The notes under the pieces: model-generated | The model's input: only the letters and a program-made list of their open reading frames with translations | What the model was told of the DNA's origin: nothing | The model's database searches: none | Shown here: one piece after another, positions 46,662 to 56,767 of the stretch | Layout of the letters: each line of letters opens with the position of its first letter | Numbering within the stretch: position 1 is the first letter of the stretch | From: Halomonas gemina | GTDB taxonomy: Bacteria; Pseudomonadota; Gammaproteobacteria; Pseudomonadales; Halomonadaceae | Reading direction: 5' to 3' | DNA: 64,000 bases | Assembly (NCBI RefSeq): GCF_023554995.1 | Contig: NZ_JAMJPK010000009.1 | Location: 43,674-107,673, forward strand | Position numbers and translations under genes: made by a program

Positions 46662-48293
46662 ATGCAAGACCTGACCCTGGTAATGGCTCAGCTCGACCCG
46701 CTGGTCGGCGACATTCCCGGCAACGCCGACCTCGCCATCGAGACCGTGCGCGAGGCGCGCATCGAGCATGGTGCCGATATCGTGGTGCTGCCCGAGCTCT
46801 TCCTGACCGGCTATCCGCCGGAGGACCTGCTGCTGCGCCCCTCCATGGAGACTCGCCTGCGCCATGCCCGGTCCCACATGGCCGAGAAGATGGCCCGCGA
46901 CGTCATGGTCATCGTCGGCTACCCCGGGCGCCGGGAGGGGCAGAACTGGAACCTGGCGGGGGTGCTCTACAACGGCGAGTGGCTCGACGAGTACGCCAAG
47001 CAGGCGCTGCCCAACTACGAGGTGTTCGACGAGCAGCGCTACTTCGCCACCGGCAACCAGCCGCTGGTAGTGGAGCACAAGGGCGCCAGGCTCGGCATCC
47101 TGATCTGCGAGGACATCTGGAGCGAGAAGCCGGTCCGCCAGGCCCGCGATGCAGGCGCCCAGATTCTGGTCACCCTGAATGCCTCGCCCTTCCACCAGGA
47201 CAAGCCCGCCGAGCGCCTGGCGCTGCTCGAGGCGCGTGCCCGCGAGGTGGAGCTGCCCATCGTCTACGTCAACCAGATCGGCGGCCAGGACGAGCTGGTC
47301 TTCGATGGCGGCTCGGCCTGCGTCGATGCCAGGGGCGAGCTGAGGGTGCAGGCGCCCCACTGGGCGGTGGGACTGATGCCGGTGCAGTTCGTGCGCGATG
47401 CCCACCACTGGGTGCCCCAGCCGGGCGAGACGGAGCCCGACGTCGAGCCCGAGGATAACCTCTACTGCGCGCTGGTCACCGGCCTGCGCGACTACGTCAA
47501 CAAGAGCGGCTTCAAGGGCGTGGTACTGGGGCTCTCCGGCGGCATCGATTCGGCGCTGTCGCTGGCCATCGCCGTGGACGCCCTGGGCCCGCAGCGCGTC
47601 CACGCGGTGATGATGCCCTATCACTACACGGCGGACATCTCCAAGCAGGACGCCGCCGAGCAGGCCGAGATGCTCGGCGTGGGCTACGAGGTGCTACCCA
47701 TCGAGCCGATGGTCGAGGCCTTCATGGCGACGCTGGCCGAGAGCTTCGCCGGTACCCAGCGCGACACCACCGAGGAGAACCTGCAGTCGCGCTGTCGCGG
47801 CGTGCTGCTGATGGCGCTCTCCAACAAGAAGGGCCTGATGGTGCTGACCACCGGCAACAAGAGCGAGATGGCGGTGGGCTACGCCACCCTCTACGGCGAC
47901 ATGGTGGGCGGCTACAACGCCATCAAGGACGTCTACAAGACCTGGGTCTACCGCCTGGCGCGCTGGCGCAACACCCAGTCGCCGGCGATCCCCGAGCGGG
48001 TCATCGAGCGGCCACCCACCGCCGAGCTCGCCCCGGACCAGCAGGACAGCGACACCCTGCCGGACTACGACGTGCTCGACGCCATCCTGGTGCGCTACAT
48101 CGAGGGCGACATGAGCGCCGAGGCGATCATCGAGGCGGGCTTCGACCGCGAGGACGTCTACAAGGTGGTCAAGCTGGTGGACCGCTGCGAGTACAAGCGC
48201 CGCCAGGCCCCGGTGGGTGTGCGCGTCACCCGCCGCGGTTTCGGCCGCGACCGCCGCTACCCCATCGTCAACGGCTGGCAGCCGGGGGAGTAG
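46662..48293 (+). CDS. nadE: Glutamine-dependent NAD+ synthetase
   Basis: Last step of NAD synthesis, taking ammonia from glutamine. It is 543 aa: an N-terminal nitrilase-type glutaminase (ELFLTGYPPEDLLLRP for the Glu; Lys in YAKQALPNYEVFDE; Cys in LICEDIW) and a C-terminal synthetase with the P-loop GLSGGIDSALSLA and TGNKSEMAVGY. The ATG at 46662 gives MQDLTLVMAQLDPLVGD, the family start. A hairpin terminator follows. Confidence 0.96.
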   Translation: MQDLTLVMAQLDPLVGDIPGNADLAIETVREARIEHGADIVVLPELFLTGYPPEDLLLRPSMETRLRHARSHMAEKMARDVMVIVGYPGRREGQNWNLAGVLYNGEWLDEYAKQALPNYEVFDEQRYFATGNQPLVVEHKGARLGILICEDIWSEKPVRQARDAGAQILVTLNASPFHQDKPAERLALLEARAREVELPIVYVNQIGGQDELVFDGGSACVDARGELRVQAPHWAVGLMPVQFVRDAHHWVPQPGETEPDVEPEDNLYCALVTGLRDYVNKSGFKGVVLGLSGGIDSALSLAIAVDALGPQRVHAVMMPYHYTADISKQDAAEQAEMLGVGYEVLPIEPMVEAFMATLAESFAGTQRDTTEENLQSRCRGVLLMALSNKKGLMVLTTGNKSEMAVGYATLYGDMVGGYNAIKDVYKTWVYRLARWRNTQSPAIPERVIERPPTAELAPDQQDSDTLPDYDVLDAILVRYIEGDMSAEAIIEAGFDREDVYKVVKLVDRCEYKRRQAPVGVRVTRRGFGRDRRYPIVNGWQPGE

Positions 48294-48342
48294 GCGCTAC
48301 GCGCCAGCCACGGGCTTCGAGCCGCGAGCTTCGAGCTCAAAG

Positions 48343-48374
48343 GAACGCCACCGCTCTTCCGGGCGGTGGCGTTC
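48343..48374 (+). terminator. Terminator of nadE
   Basis: GAACGCCACCGC (48343-48354) pairs perfectly with GCGGTGGCGTTC (48363-48374) around an 8-base loop; it is followed by TGCCTTT. Confidence 0.8.
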
Positions 48375-48396
48375 TGCCTTTAAGGTGTGGACAAGG

Positions 48397-48633
48397 TCAA
48401 TGCGAATGTGAGCCATGCTGCTCAAGGCGCTCGGCCAGCCAGATCTTGATGATCGACTGACGGGTGACGCCGAGACGTGCGGCCTCCCGGTCCAGCGAGT
48501 CGATCATCCAGGTCGGGAAATCGACGTTGACGCGCTTCTGCTTTCTGAGCGGGCGCCTGGCTTGGGTCAGGTCGAGCTCATCGATGATGTCATCACCGTC
48601 ATCGAATCGGCTATCGAGATCATGGGCTTTCAC
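48397..48633 (-). CDS. brnA: BrnA-type antitoxin (CopG/RHH), orphan
   Basis: A 78-aa DNA-binding antitoxin. KAHDLDSRFDDGDDIIDELD is the BrnA-like N-terminal part and RVNVDFPTWMIDSLDREAAR with LGVTRQSIIKIWLAERL is the ribbon-helix-helix domain. GTG at 48633 gives the family start; a GTG further up (48648) is possible. The toxin gene brnT that should precede it is cut to 19 codons, so this is an antitoxin without its toxin. Confidence 0.85.
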   Translation of the reverse strand: MKAHDLDSRFDDGDDIIDELDLTQARRPLRKQKRVNVDFPTWMIDSLDREAARLGVTRQSIIKIWLAERLEQHGSHSH

Positions 48634-48679
48634 AGAGGGCCACCTCACTCTTGAGCGAGTCGAACTCGAAGGCGTCCAT
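48620..48679 (-). pseudogene. brnT: BrnT toxin stub (19 codons)
   Basis: ATG at 48679 reads MDAFEFDSLKSEVALCESP then stop. The first part resembles the BrnT opening (F-E-F/W-D-x-x-K-x-x-x-N-L). BrnT is about 90 aa, so the rest is deleted up to the brnA start. The stub overlaps the brnA frame. Confidence 0.55.
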
Positions 48680-48705
48680 GGATAAAAAATATACCTTTTT
48701 TATCC
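48680..48705. promoter_or_regulatory. Inverted repeat, likely brnTA operator
   Basis: GGATAAAAAA (48680-48689) and TTTTTTATCC (48696-48705) are a perfect 10-base inverted repeat around TATACC, immediately upstream of the brnT stub. BrnA autoregulates its operon by binding such sites in known systems; binding here is inferred. Confidence 0.6.
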
Positions 48706-48752
48706 CCAGAGAAAAGGGATTATTTCAAGAGGAGTGATCAGGGCGCCTCTTC

Positions 48753-50642
48753 TCACGCTTTCTGCAAGGCCGACGGTGGCGAGTACAAGCACCAGGTATT
48801 GCGCCCGGCAGCCTTGGCGCGATACATCGCCTCGTCCGCGGCCTGCAGCAGGCTGTCGCTGTCGTGGCCGTCCGTCGGGTAGAGGGCGACGCCGACCGAG
48901 ACGCCGATGGTCACCGGCGTGCCGTCGATGGTGAAGGGGGTCGTCAGCGCCTCGACCACATTGGAGGCCACCTTGGCGGCGTTATCGGCGACCTGGATGG
49001 GGTCCACCACGATCACGAACTCGTCCCCGCCCAGCCGGGCCAGCATGTCCTCGGCGCGCAGGTTGGCCTGCAGGCGCTCGCTCACGGCCTGCAGGAGCGT
49101 ATCGCCGGCCTGGTGGCCAAGGGTGTCGTTGACCTCCTTGAAATGGTCCAGGTCCATGAAGAGCACGGCCAACTGCCTGACGGCGAGGCGCGATCGGCGA
49201 ATGGCCTCGTCCAGGTGCTGTTCCAGCCGGGCGCGGTTGGCCAGCCCGGTCAGCTCATCGTGAAATGCCTGGTGGCGTACTACTTCCTCGGCGGCCTTCT
49301 GCTCGGTGACATCGTTGAAGATATGAATATAGCGCAGCGTGTCGCCGTCGCCGTTGCGGACGGCACTCACGGTCTGCAGTGCCACCAGCAGGTCTCCGTT
49401 GGCGCAGCGGTAGCGGACCTCGCCCTGCCAGGTCCCGTGGCGTTCCAGCTGTTGCAGGCCATCTTGCAGCTCCGGTCTGTCGGTGTGCCAGGCCAGAAGG
49501 GCCTTCATTGGCCGCCCGATCAGGGCCTCGATGGAGTAGCCCAGGTGGCGGGCAAAGGCCGGGTTGGCATCGATGATGGCATGGCTCGGGCTGGTGATGG
49601 CGATCGCCTCGTGGGCGTTACGAAAGACGCTGGCGGCCAGGCGAAGCTTCTGTTCCGAGCCCTCGAGTTCACGGGCCTGCCGGTCCACGCGGGCCAGCAG
49701 GGGGTGCATGGCACGATTGACGCCCCAGCTACCTGCCAGGGCCATCAGCAGGATGGCCAGCGCCGGCCACAGCAGCAGTTGCAGGGCTTCGTTGCGAAAG
49801 CGTTGTGACGGCACGGCCACCAGCAGTTGCCAGTCCTGCTCCCCCAGTGAGGCCTCGAGGGTGACGTGAATCGTCTCCTCGCGGCTTTCCAGGGCGTCGA
49901 CGCGGCTTACGACCGGCCCCTCCGGACCCAGCGTGAGCTCCTGCTGGCCGTCGGTGGAACGCAGCCGCATCCTGGCGCCTTCACCGAAGGGCTCGGTATC
50001 GGCCAGCAGAGCTAGCAGCGGCTCGGCGTGGAAGAAGACGATATCTCGGCCGATGTGCTCCCCTGCCGACGTGACGATCGGCGAGCAGCTCTGCACCAGT
50101 ACCTCACCGTTGTCCAGCAGCTCGAGCCGGCAGGGGTAGCCTTCCTGCGGGGCGCTTGCTGGCACCACGTTAGACGGGATCTCGCCGATTTGCGAGATCA
50201 GCTCGCCCTCGGGCCCCTGTCGGAGCACGCCGGCCATGTCCGGCGCCTGGGCCATGGCGTCGGCCAGGCGCGGCGTGGTGAACGCCGCGAGCGCTTCCCG
50301 CGAGATGTCCCCGCGGGCATAGGCGGCGAGGCGGCGGCGAATCTCCGTGCGGCCGGTGAGCTGGCGGGTAATATCCTGATAGCGCTTGAACTGATAGTGG
50401 AGAGCCTCCGCCTGGGCTTCGGCGCTGAGCTGACTGATGTGCTCGATGCCGCTGTGCGCGGCGTAATAGAAGGGCAATGCGGTGATCAGCCCGGCCAGCA
50501 GGGCAGTGGCCAGGATGCCCAGCGCGGCCAGCGAGCGGATGCGCAGGTGCAGGCGCCGTATGTAGCGCGACGTTGGAGAGGGGGTGTCTGTCGGCATGGG
50601 GGCTTGGGTCGGCATTTCCCGCTGGACGGGACATTCGGCCAT
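48753..50642 (-). CDS. Membrane diguanylate cyclase with extracytoplasmic sensor, PAS and GGDEF domains
   Basis: Makes cyclic di-GMP. It is 629 aa: a first hydrophobic helix (SLAALGILATALLAGLITAL), a ~240-residue periplasmic sensor, a second helix (LLLWPALAILLMALAGSWGV), a PAS domain (VFRNAHEAIAITSPSHAIID) and a C-terminal GGDEF domain with the intact motif LGGDEFVIVV. The inhibitory site RxxD (RAED) stands five residues before it, so product inhibition is likely. ATG 50642 is used; starts at 50615 and 50597 are also possible. A REP doublet lies upstream. Confidence 0.92.
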   Translation of the reverse strand: MAECPVQREMPTQAPMPTDTPSPTSRYIRRLHLRIRSLAALGILATALLAGLITALPFYYAAHSGIEHISQLSAEAQAEALHYQFKRYQDITRQLTGRTEIRRRLAAYARGDISREALAAFTTPRLADAMAQAPDMAGVLRQGPEGELISQIGEIPSNVVPASAPQEGYPCRLELLDNGEVLVQSCSPIVTSAGEHIGRDIVFFHAEPLLALLADTEPFGEGARMRLRSTDGQQELTLGPEGPVVSRVDALESREETIHVTLEASLGEQDWQLLVAVPSQRFRNEALQLLLWPALAILLMALAGSWGVNRAMHPLLARVDRQARELEGSEQKLRLAASVFRNAHEAIAITSPSHAIIDANPAFARHLGYSIEALIGRPMKALLAWHTDRPELQDGLQQLERHGTWQGEVRYRCANGDLLVALQTVSAVRNGDGDTLRYIHIFNDVTEQKAAEEVVRHQAFHDELTGLANRARLEQHLDEAIRRSRLAVRQLAVLFMDLDHFKEVNDTLGHQAGDTLLQAVSERLQANLRAEDMLARLGGDEFVIVVDPIQVADNAAKVASNVVEALTTPFTIDGTPVTIGVSVGVALYPTDGHDSDSLLQAADEAMYRAKAAGRNTWCLYSPPSALQKA

Positions 50643-50708
50643 TAGAATTTGGTTCTTCGCAGACTGGCGTGATGCTGTTCGGCAGCAAAGGGCGTAGACC
50701 GCCCTCCG

Positions 50709-50816
50709 GTGGGAGCGATCTTTAGATCGCGAAAGAAGGCCGGAGGCCTTCTCGGCTATGGGCACTCAGCTTAGGGCGCCTGTCGGCGCCATTCGCGCAA
50801 TGAATTGCGCTCCCAC
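50709..50816 (+). repeat. REP doublet (BIME-like), copy 2
   Basis: 108 bp from GTGGGAGCGATC to GCGCTCCCAC with the same order of hairpins as 17491-17600 (GCGATCTTTAGATCGC, GAAGGCCGGAGGCCTTC, GGCGCCTGTCGGCGCC and the closing arm); many changes between the copies are compensatory or in loops. Confidence 0.85.
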
Positions 50817-50961
50817 AGGGATCCTTCACCTCTTTCACGCCAAAATGCGATGATCCTAGAATTTTTACAAGGATACCCTGTTGGGTGCTTGCCGGGCACC
50901 GGCGGGCTTCAACGAAGCGCCCCACCGGGCTGGCTGGTGGGGCAGCGGGGTGGGGCGGGTC

Positions 50962-51780
50962 TCAGGCCGAGAGGCCGTCGGCCTTGACGTGCTCCGGGCG
51001 GAAGGTGCGGCCGCGCAGCCGCTCGTGGTTCGGGGCGTTGTCGATCAGCACCTGGAGGGTCTCGCGGGCGCGGTCGCGCATCTCCAGGCCCAGGTAACCC
51101 TCCACCATCACCGCCAGGGCGTCATGGGTGGCCGCGGACTGCGGGTAGTTCTCGATCACCCAGCGGCCGCGCTCCACGGCGGCCAGGTAGGCCCCCTTGC
51201 GCAGGTAGAAGTCGGCCACGTGCAGCTCGTGGCGGGCCAGCACATTGCGCAGGTAGACGATGCGCTGCCGGGCGTCCGGGGCGTACTGGCTGTCCGGGTA
51301 GCGCTGGATCAGCTCGCGGAAGTCGGCATAGGCATCGCGGGTGGCGCCAAGGTCGCGCTTGGCGATGTTGATTAGCCGCAGCCGCTCGAGGCTGAAGCGC
51401 CCCGCCTGCCAGGCGGCCAGGCCGCGCATGTAGTAGGCGTAGTCCACCTGGGGGTGGTCCGGGTGCAGGCGGATGAAGCGGCTGGCGGCGGCGCGGGCGC
51501 CTTCCCAGTCGTCGGTCTCGTGGTAGGCGTAGATCAGTTCCAGTTGGGCCTGCTCGGCATGCTCGCCGAAGGGGAAGCGGGTATCGATGGCCTCGAGCCG
51601 GTTGATGGCGGTGGTGTAACGGCCATCCTCCAGGGCCTCGCGACCCTCCTCGTAGAGCTGGCGCTCGGCGACGCCGGCGAGTTCGTCTTCCTCTTCGGAA
51701 CCGTTGCTGGCGCAGCCGGCCAGCAGGATGCCGGCCAGCAGCAGGGACGCCAGGCGGGCGGGGGAGGTGATAACGCGCAT
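50962..51780 (-). CDS. bamD: Outer membrane assembly lipoprotein BamD
   Basis: Essential part of the BAM complex that inserts outer-membrane beta-barrel proteins. It is 272 aa with a lipoprotein signal (LLLAGILLAGC, lipobox LAGC) and five TPR repeats, starting in EGREALEDGRYTTAINRLEA. ATG 51780 is chosen because the signal peptide begins there; the longer frame to 51840 adds unrelated residues. Divergent from rluD, the usual arrangement. Confidence 0.97.
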   Translation of the reverse strand: MRVITSPARLASLLLAGILLAGCASNGSEEEDELAGVAERQLYEEGREALEDGRYTTAINRLEAIDTRFPFGEHAEQAQLELIYAYHETDDWEGARAAASRFIRLHPDHPQVDYAYYMRGLAAWQAGRFSLERLRLINIAKRDLGATRDAYADFRELIQRYPDSQYAPDARQRIVYLRNVLARHELHVADFYLRKGAYLAAVERGRWVIENYPQSAATHDALAVMVEGYLGLEMRDRARETLQVLIDNAPNHERLRGRTFRPEHVKADGLSA

Positions 51781-51905
51781 CGTGATCCTCGTGTCTAACA
51801 ACCCGGGTGGCCGTGATAGAATCGGCCGATATCCGCCCACTATAAAGCACCTTGCGGCGAAACGCAGTCATCGCTCCCGGTGCGCAGAGAGCCCTGTCCC
51901 GACCC

Positions 51906-52865
51906 ATGTCCCAGACCCTCGAAGCCCAGCATCGCGTTCCTGAACGCATGGCGGGCCTGCGCCTCGACCAGGCCGCCGCCGAACTCTTCGCCGACTTCTC
52001 CCGCGAGCGGCTCAAGGCCTGGATCAAGAGCGGGGCCCTGACCCTGGATGGCCAGCCGGCCAAGCCCAAGGACAAGGTCTACGGTGGCGAGGCGCTGGCC
52101 CTGGCCGCCGAGCTCGAGGACGACACCCGCTTCGAGCCCGAGGACATCCCGCTGACGGTGGTCTACGAGGATGCCGAGGTGCTGGTGATCGACAAGCCGC
52201 CGGGCCTGGTGGTGCATCCCGCCGCCGGCAATCCCGACGGCACCCTGCTCAATGCCCTGCTGCACCACGACCCGCAGCTGGCGACCATTCCCCGCGCGGG
52301 CATCGTGCACCGCCTGGACAAGGACACCAGCGGGCTGATGGTGGTGGCCAGGACGCTGGCCGCCCAGACCGCGCTGGTCGAGCAGCTCCAGGCGCGCACG
52401 GTCTCGCGGGAGTACGATGCCGTGGTGGTCGGGGTGATGACCGCCGGCGGCACCGTGGACGCCCCCATCGGTCGCCACCCGCGCGACCGCAAGCGTCAGG
52501 CGGTGAATGCCTCGGGCAAGCCGGCGGTGACCCACTACCGGGTGGTGGAGCGCTTCCGCGCCCATACCCATGCGCGCTGCCGGCTCGAGACCGGCCGCAC
52601 CCACCAGATCCGCGTGCACATGGCCCATGCGCGCTATCCGCTGATCGGCGACCCGGTCTATGGTGGGCGCCTCAAGCTGCCGGCCGGCGCCGGCGAGACC
52701 CTCAAGGAGATCCTGCGCGAGTTCCCGCGTCAGGCGCTGCATGCCCGCAAGCTGGCCTTCGTGCACCCGGCCAGCGGCGAGCGGATGGCCTTCCGCGCGC
52801 CGCTGCCGGATGACCTGCTGATGCTGCTCGACTACCTGCGCGAAGACCGCGAGACCATGCGCTAA
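51906..52865 (+). CDS. rluD: 23S rRNA pseudouridine(1911/1915/1917) synthase
   Basis: Modifies helix 69 of 23S rRNA. It is 319 aa: an N-terminal S4 domain ([21 protein letters not shown] begins it) and the catalytic domain with the Asp in [24 protein letters not shown] and PVYGGRLK are family motifs. ATG 51906 gives [13 protein letters not shown]. pgeF follows ten bases on, as in E. coli (yfiH). Confidence 0.97.
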   Translation: MSQTLEAQHRVPERMAGLRLDQAAAELFADFSRERLKAWIKSGALTLDGQPAKPKDKVYGGEALALAAELEDDTRFEPEDIPLTVVYEDAEVLVIDKPPGLVVHPAAGNPDGTLLNALLHHDPQLATIPRAGIVHRLDKDTSGLMVVARTLAAQTALVEQLQARTVSREYDAVVVGVMTAGGTVDAPIGRHPRDRKRQAVNASGKPAVTHYRVVERFRAHTHARCRLETGRTHQIRVHMAHARYPLIGDPVYGGRLKLPAGAGETLKEILREFPRQALHARKLAFVHPASGERMAFRAPLPDDLLMLLDYLREDRETMR

Positions 52866-52875
52866 GGACCCCGTG

Positions 52876-53631
52876 ATGAGCGATACCTTCGACCTGCGCC
52901 CGACTCCGATCCTGCCCGACTGGCCGGCACCGGAGAACGTGGGGGCCTTCGTCACCACCCGCGAGACCGGCCCCAGCCAGGGCCCCTTCGCCGCCTTCAA
53001 TCCGGCCGAGAACCTGGGCGACAACCCGGACCACGTCACGCTTTGCCGCCGCCAGCTGAAGAAGGAGGTGGGCGACGGCCGCCCGCTGCTGTGGCTCGAC
53101 CAGGTGCACGGTGCCCGGGTGCAGCAGGAGTACTCTAACGCCCGGCCCCAGGCGGACGCCGCCGTGGCCATGAATCGCGACTACGCCTGCGTGGTGCTCA
53201 CCGCCGACTGCCTGCCGGTGTTCCTCTGCGACCGCCGCGGCGAGCGGGTGGCGGTGGCCCATGCCGGCTGGCGCGGGCTGGCCGGCGGCGTGATCGAGGC
53301 CACCGTGGGGGCGATGGGCCTGCCGCCGGAGGAGCTGATGGCCTGGCTGGGCCCGGCGATCTCCAACGCCCAGTTCGAGGTCGGCCCCGAGGTGCAGCAG
53401 GCCTTCGTCGGCGTGCACCCGGAGGCCGAGGCGGCCTTCGATCCCAGCCCCTACCGGCTCGGCCACTACATGGCCGACCTCTACAAGCTGGCCCGCCTGC
53501 GCCTCGAGCGCCTGGGCATCTCCCATATCAGCGGCGGCCACTTCTGCACCGCCTGCGAGCCCCGCTTCTACTCCTACCGCCGCGACGACGGTGTCACCGG
53601 CCGCATGGCCAGCGTGATCTGGTTGAGATAG
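52876..53631 (+). CDS. pgeF: Purine nucleoside phosphorylase-like, laccase-domain protein (YfiH/PgeF)
   Basis: A 251-aa Cu/Zn-oxidoreductase-fold protein of the DUF152 family, linked in E. coli to peptidoglycan editing (removing mis-incorporated L-Ser) and also to purine nucleoside cleavage. The metal ligands are seen in QVHGARV, LTADCLPVFLCD and VAHAGWRGLAGG. ATG 52876 is preferred; GTG 52873 is adjacent. It ends 63 bases before the octamer repeat. Confidence 0.94.
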   Translation: MSDTFDLRPTPILPDWPAPENVGAFVTTRETGPSQGPFAAFNPAENLGDNPDHVTLCRRQLKKEVGDGRPLLWLDQVHGARVQQEYSNARPQADAAVAMNRDYACVVLTADCLPVFLCDRRGERVAVAHAGWRGLAGGVIEATVGAMGLPPEELMAWLGPAISNAQFEVGPEVQQAFVGVHPEAEAAFDPSPYRLGHYMADLYKLARLRLERLGISHISGGHFCTACEPRFYSYRRDDGVTGRMASVIWLR

Positions 53632-53694
53632 CGCCGAGCTGCAAGCGCCAAGGCCCCCCTTGGCTTGCTCCCTGCGCTGTTGCGCTATCCTGGC

Positions 53695-53814
53695 TTGGCC
53701 GCTTGGCCGCTTGGCCGCTTGGCCGCTTGGCCGCTTGGCCGCTTGGCCGCTTGGCCGCTTGGCCGCTTGGCCGCTTGGCCGCTTGGCCGCTTGGCCGCTT
53801 GGCCGCTTGGCCGC
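53695..53814 (+). repeat. Tandem octamer TTGGCCGC, 15 copies
   Basis: Exactly 120 bases of head-to-tail TTGGCCGC, complement of the GCGGCCAA array at 17407-17446. It lies between pgeF and the clpB promoter, 52 bases upstream of the -35 element. Open frames drawn through it are artefacts of the repeat. Confidence 0.98.
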
Positions 53815-53865
53815 GTCGACTCCTTGATGCATATCAATCCCCTGCGCCCTTTCCCTGGCCGCCGA

Positions 53866-53894
53866 CTTGAAAGCCGGCCACGCTGACTCCATTG
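53866..53894 (+). promoter_or_regulatory. Sigma-32 (heat-shock) promoter of clpB
   Basis: CTTGAAA (53866-53872), 14-bp spacer, CTCCATTG (53887-53894), against the family consensus CTTGAAA-N11-16-CCCCATNT; two mismatches in the -10. It stands 72 bases before the clpB start. Confidence 0.8.
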
Positions 53895-53966
53895 ATACCG
53901 TCAAGACACATTGACAGGGCCAAACGGTGCGTCCGACCGCGCCGTCACCCCGATGGAGGAAAGCGA

Positions 53967-56549
<2,583 letters not shown>

Positions 56550-56663
56550 GGCCGCACACCATAAACCCGCGTCACACAGCGCCACAAAGCGTTACCTTGC
56601 CGCCCGGGCGACCGGGCGGCAGCGCGCTACACTGAGATTCAGGTTGCGTCCTGTAACCCCCTT

Positions 56664-56698
56664 GCCCGTCCCTCCCCGCGAGTGGACGGGCTCTTTTT
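56664..56698 (+). terminator. Rho-independent terminator of clpB
   Basis: GCCCGTCC (56664-56671) pairs with GGACGGGC (56684-56691), then TCTTTTT. It lies 115 bases beyond the clpB stop. Confidence 0.85.
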
Positions 56699-56767
56699 AG
56701 TTGTTCGCCACAAGATGGCTCAATCATCGGGAAGCCTCGGGCATCGCCGGGCTCACCGGTGTGGTGG

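Noticed and set aside
53632..53966. Long open frames through the octamer array on both strands
   Set aside because: They only exist because an 8-bp unit has no stop in three frames; there is no start signal or family likeness.
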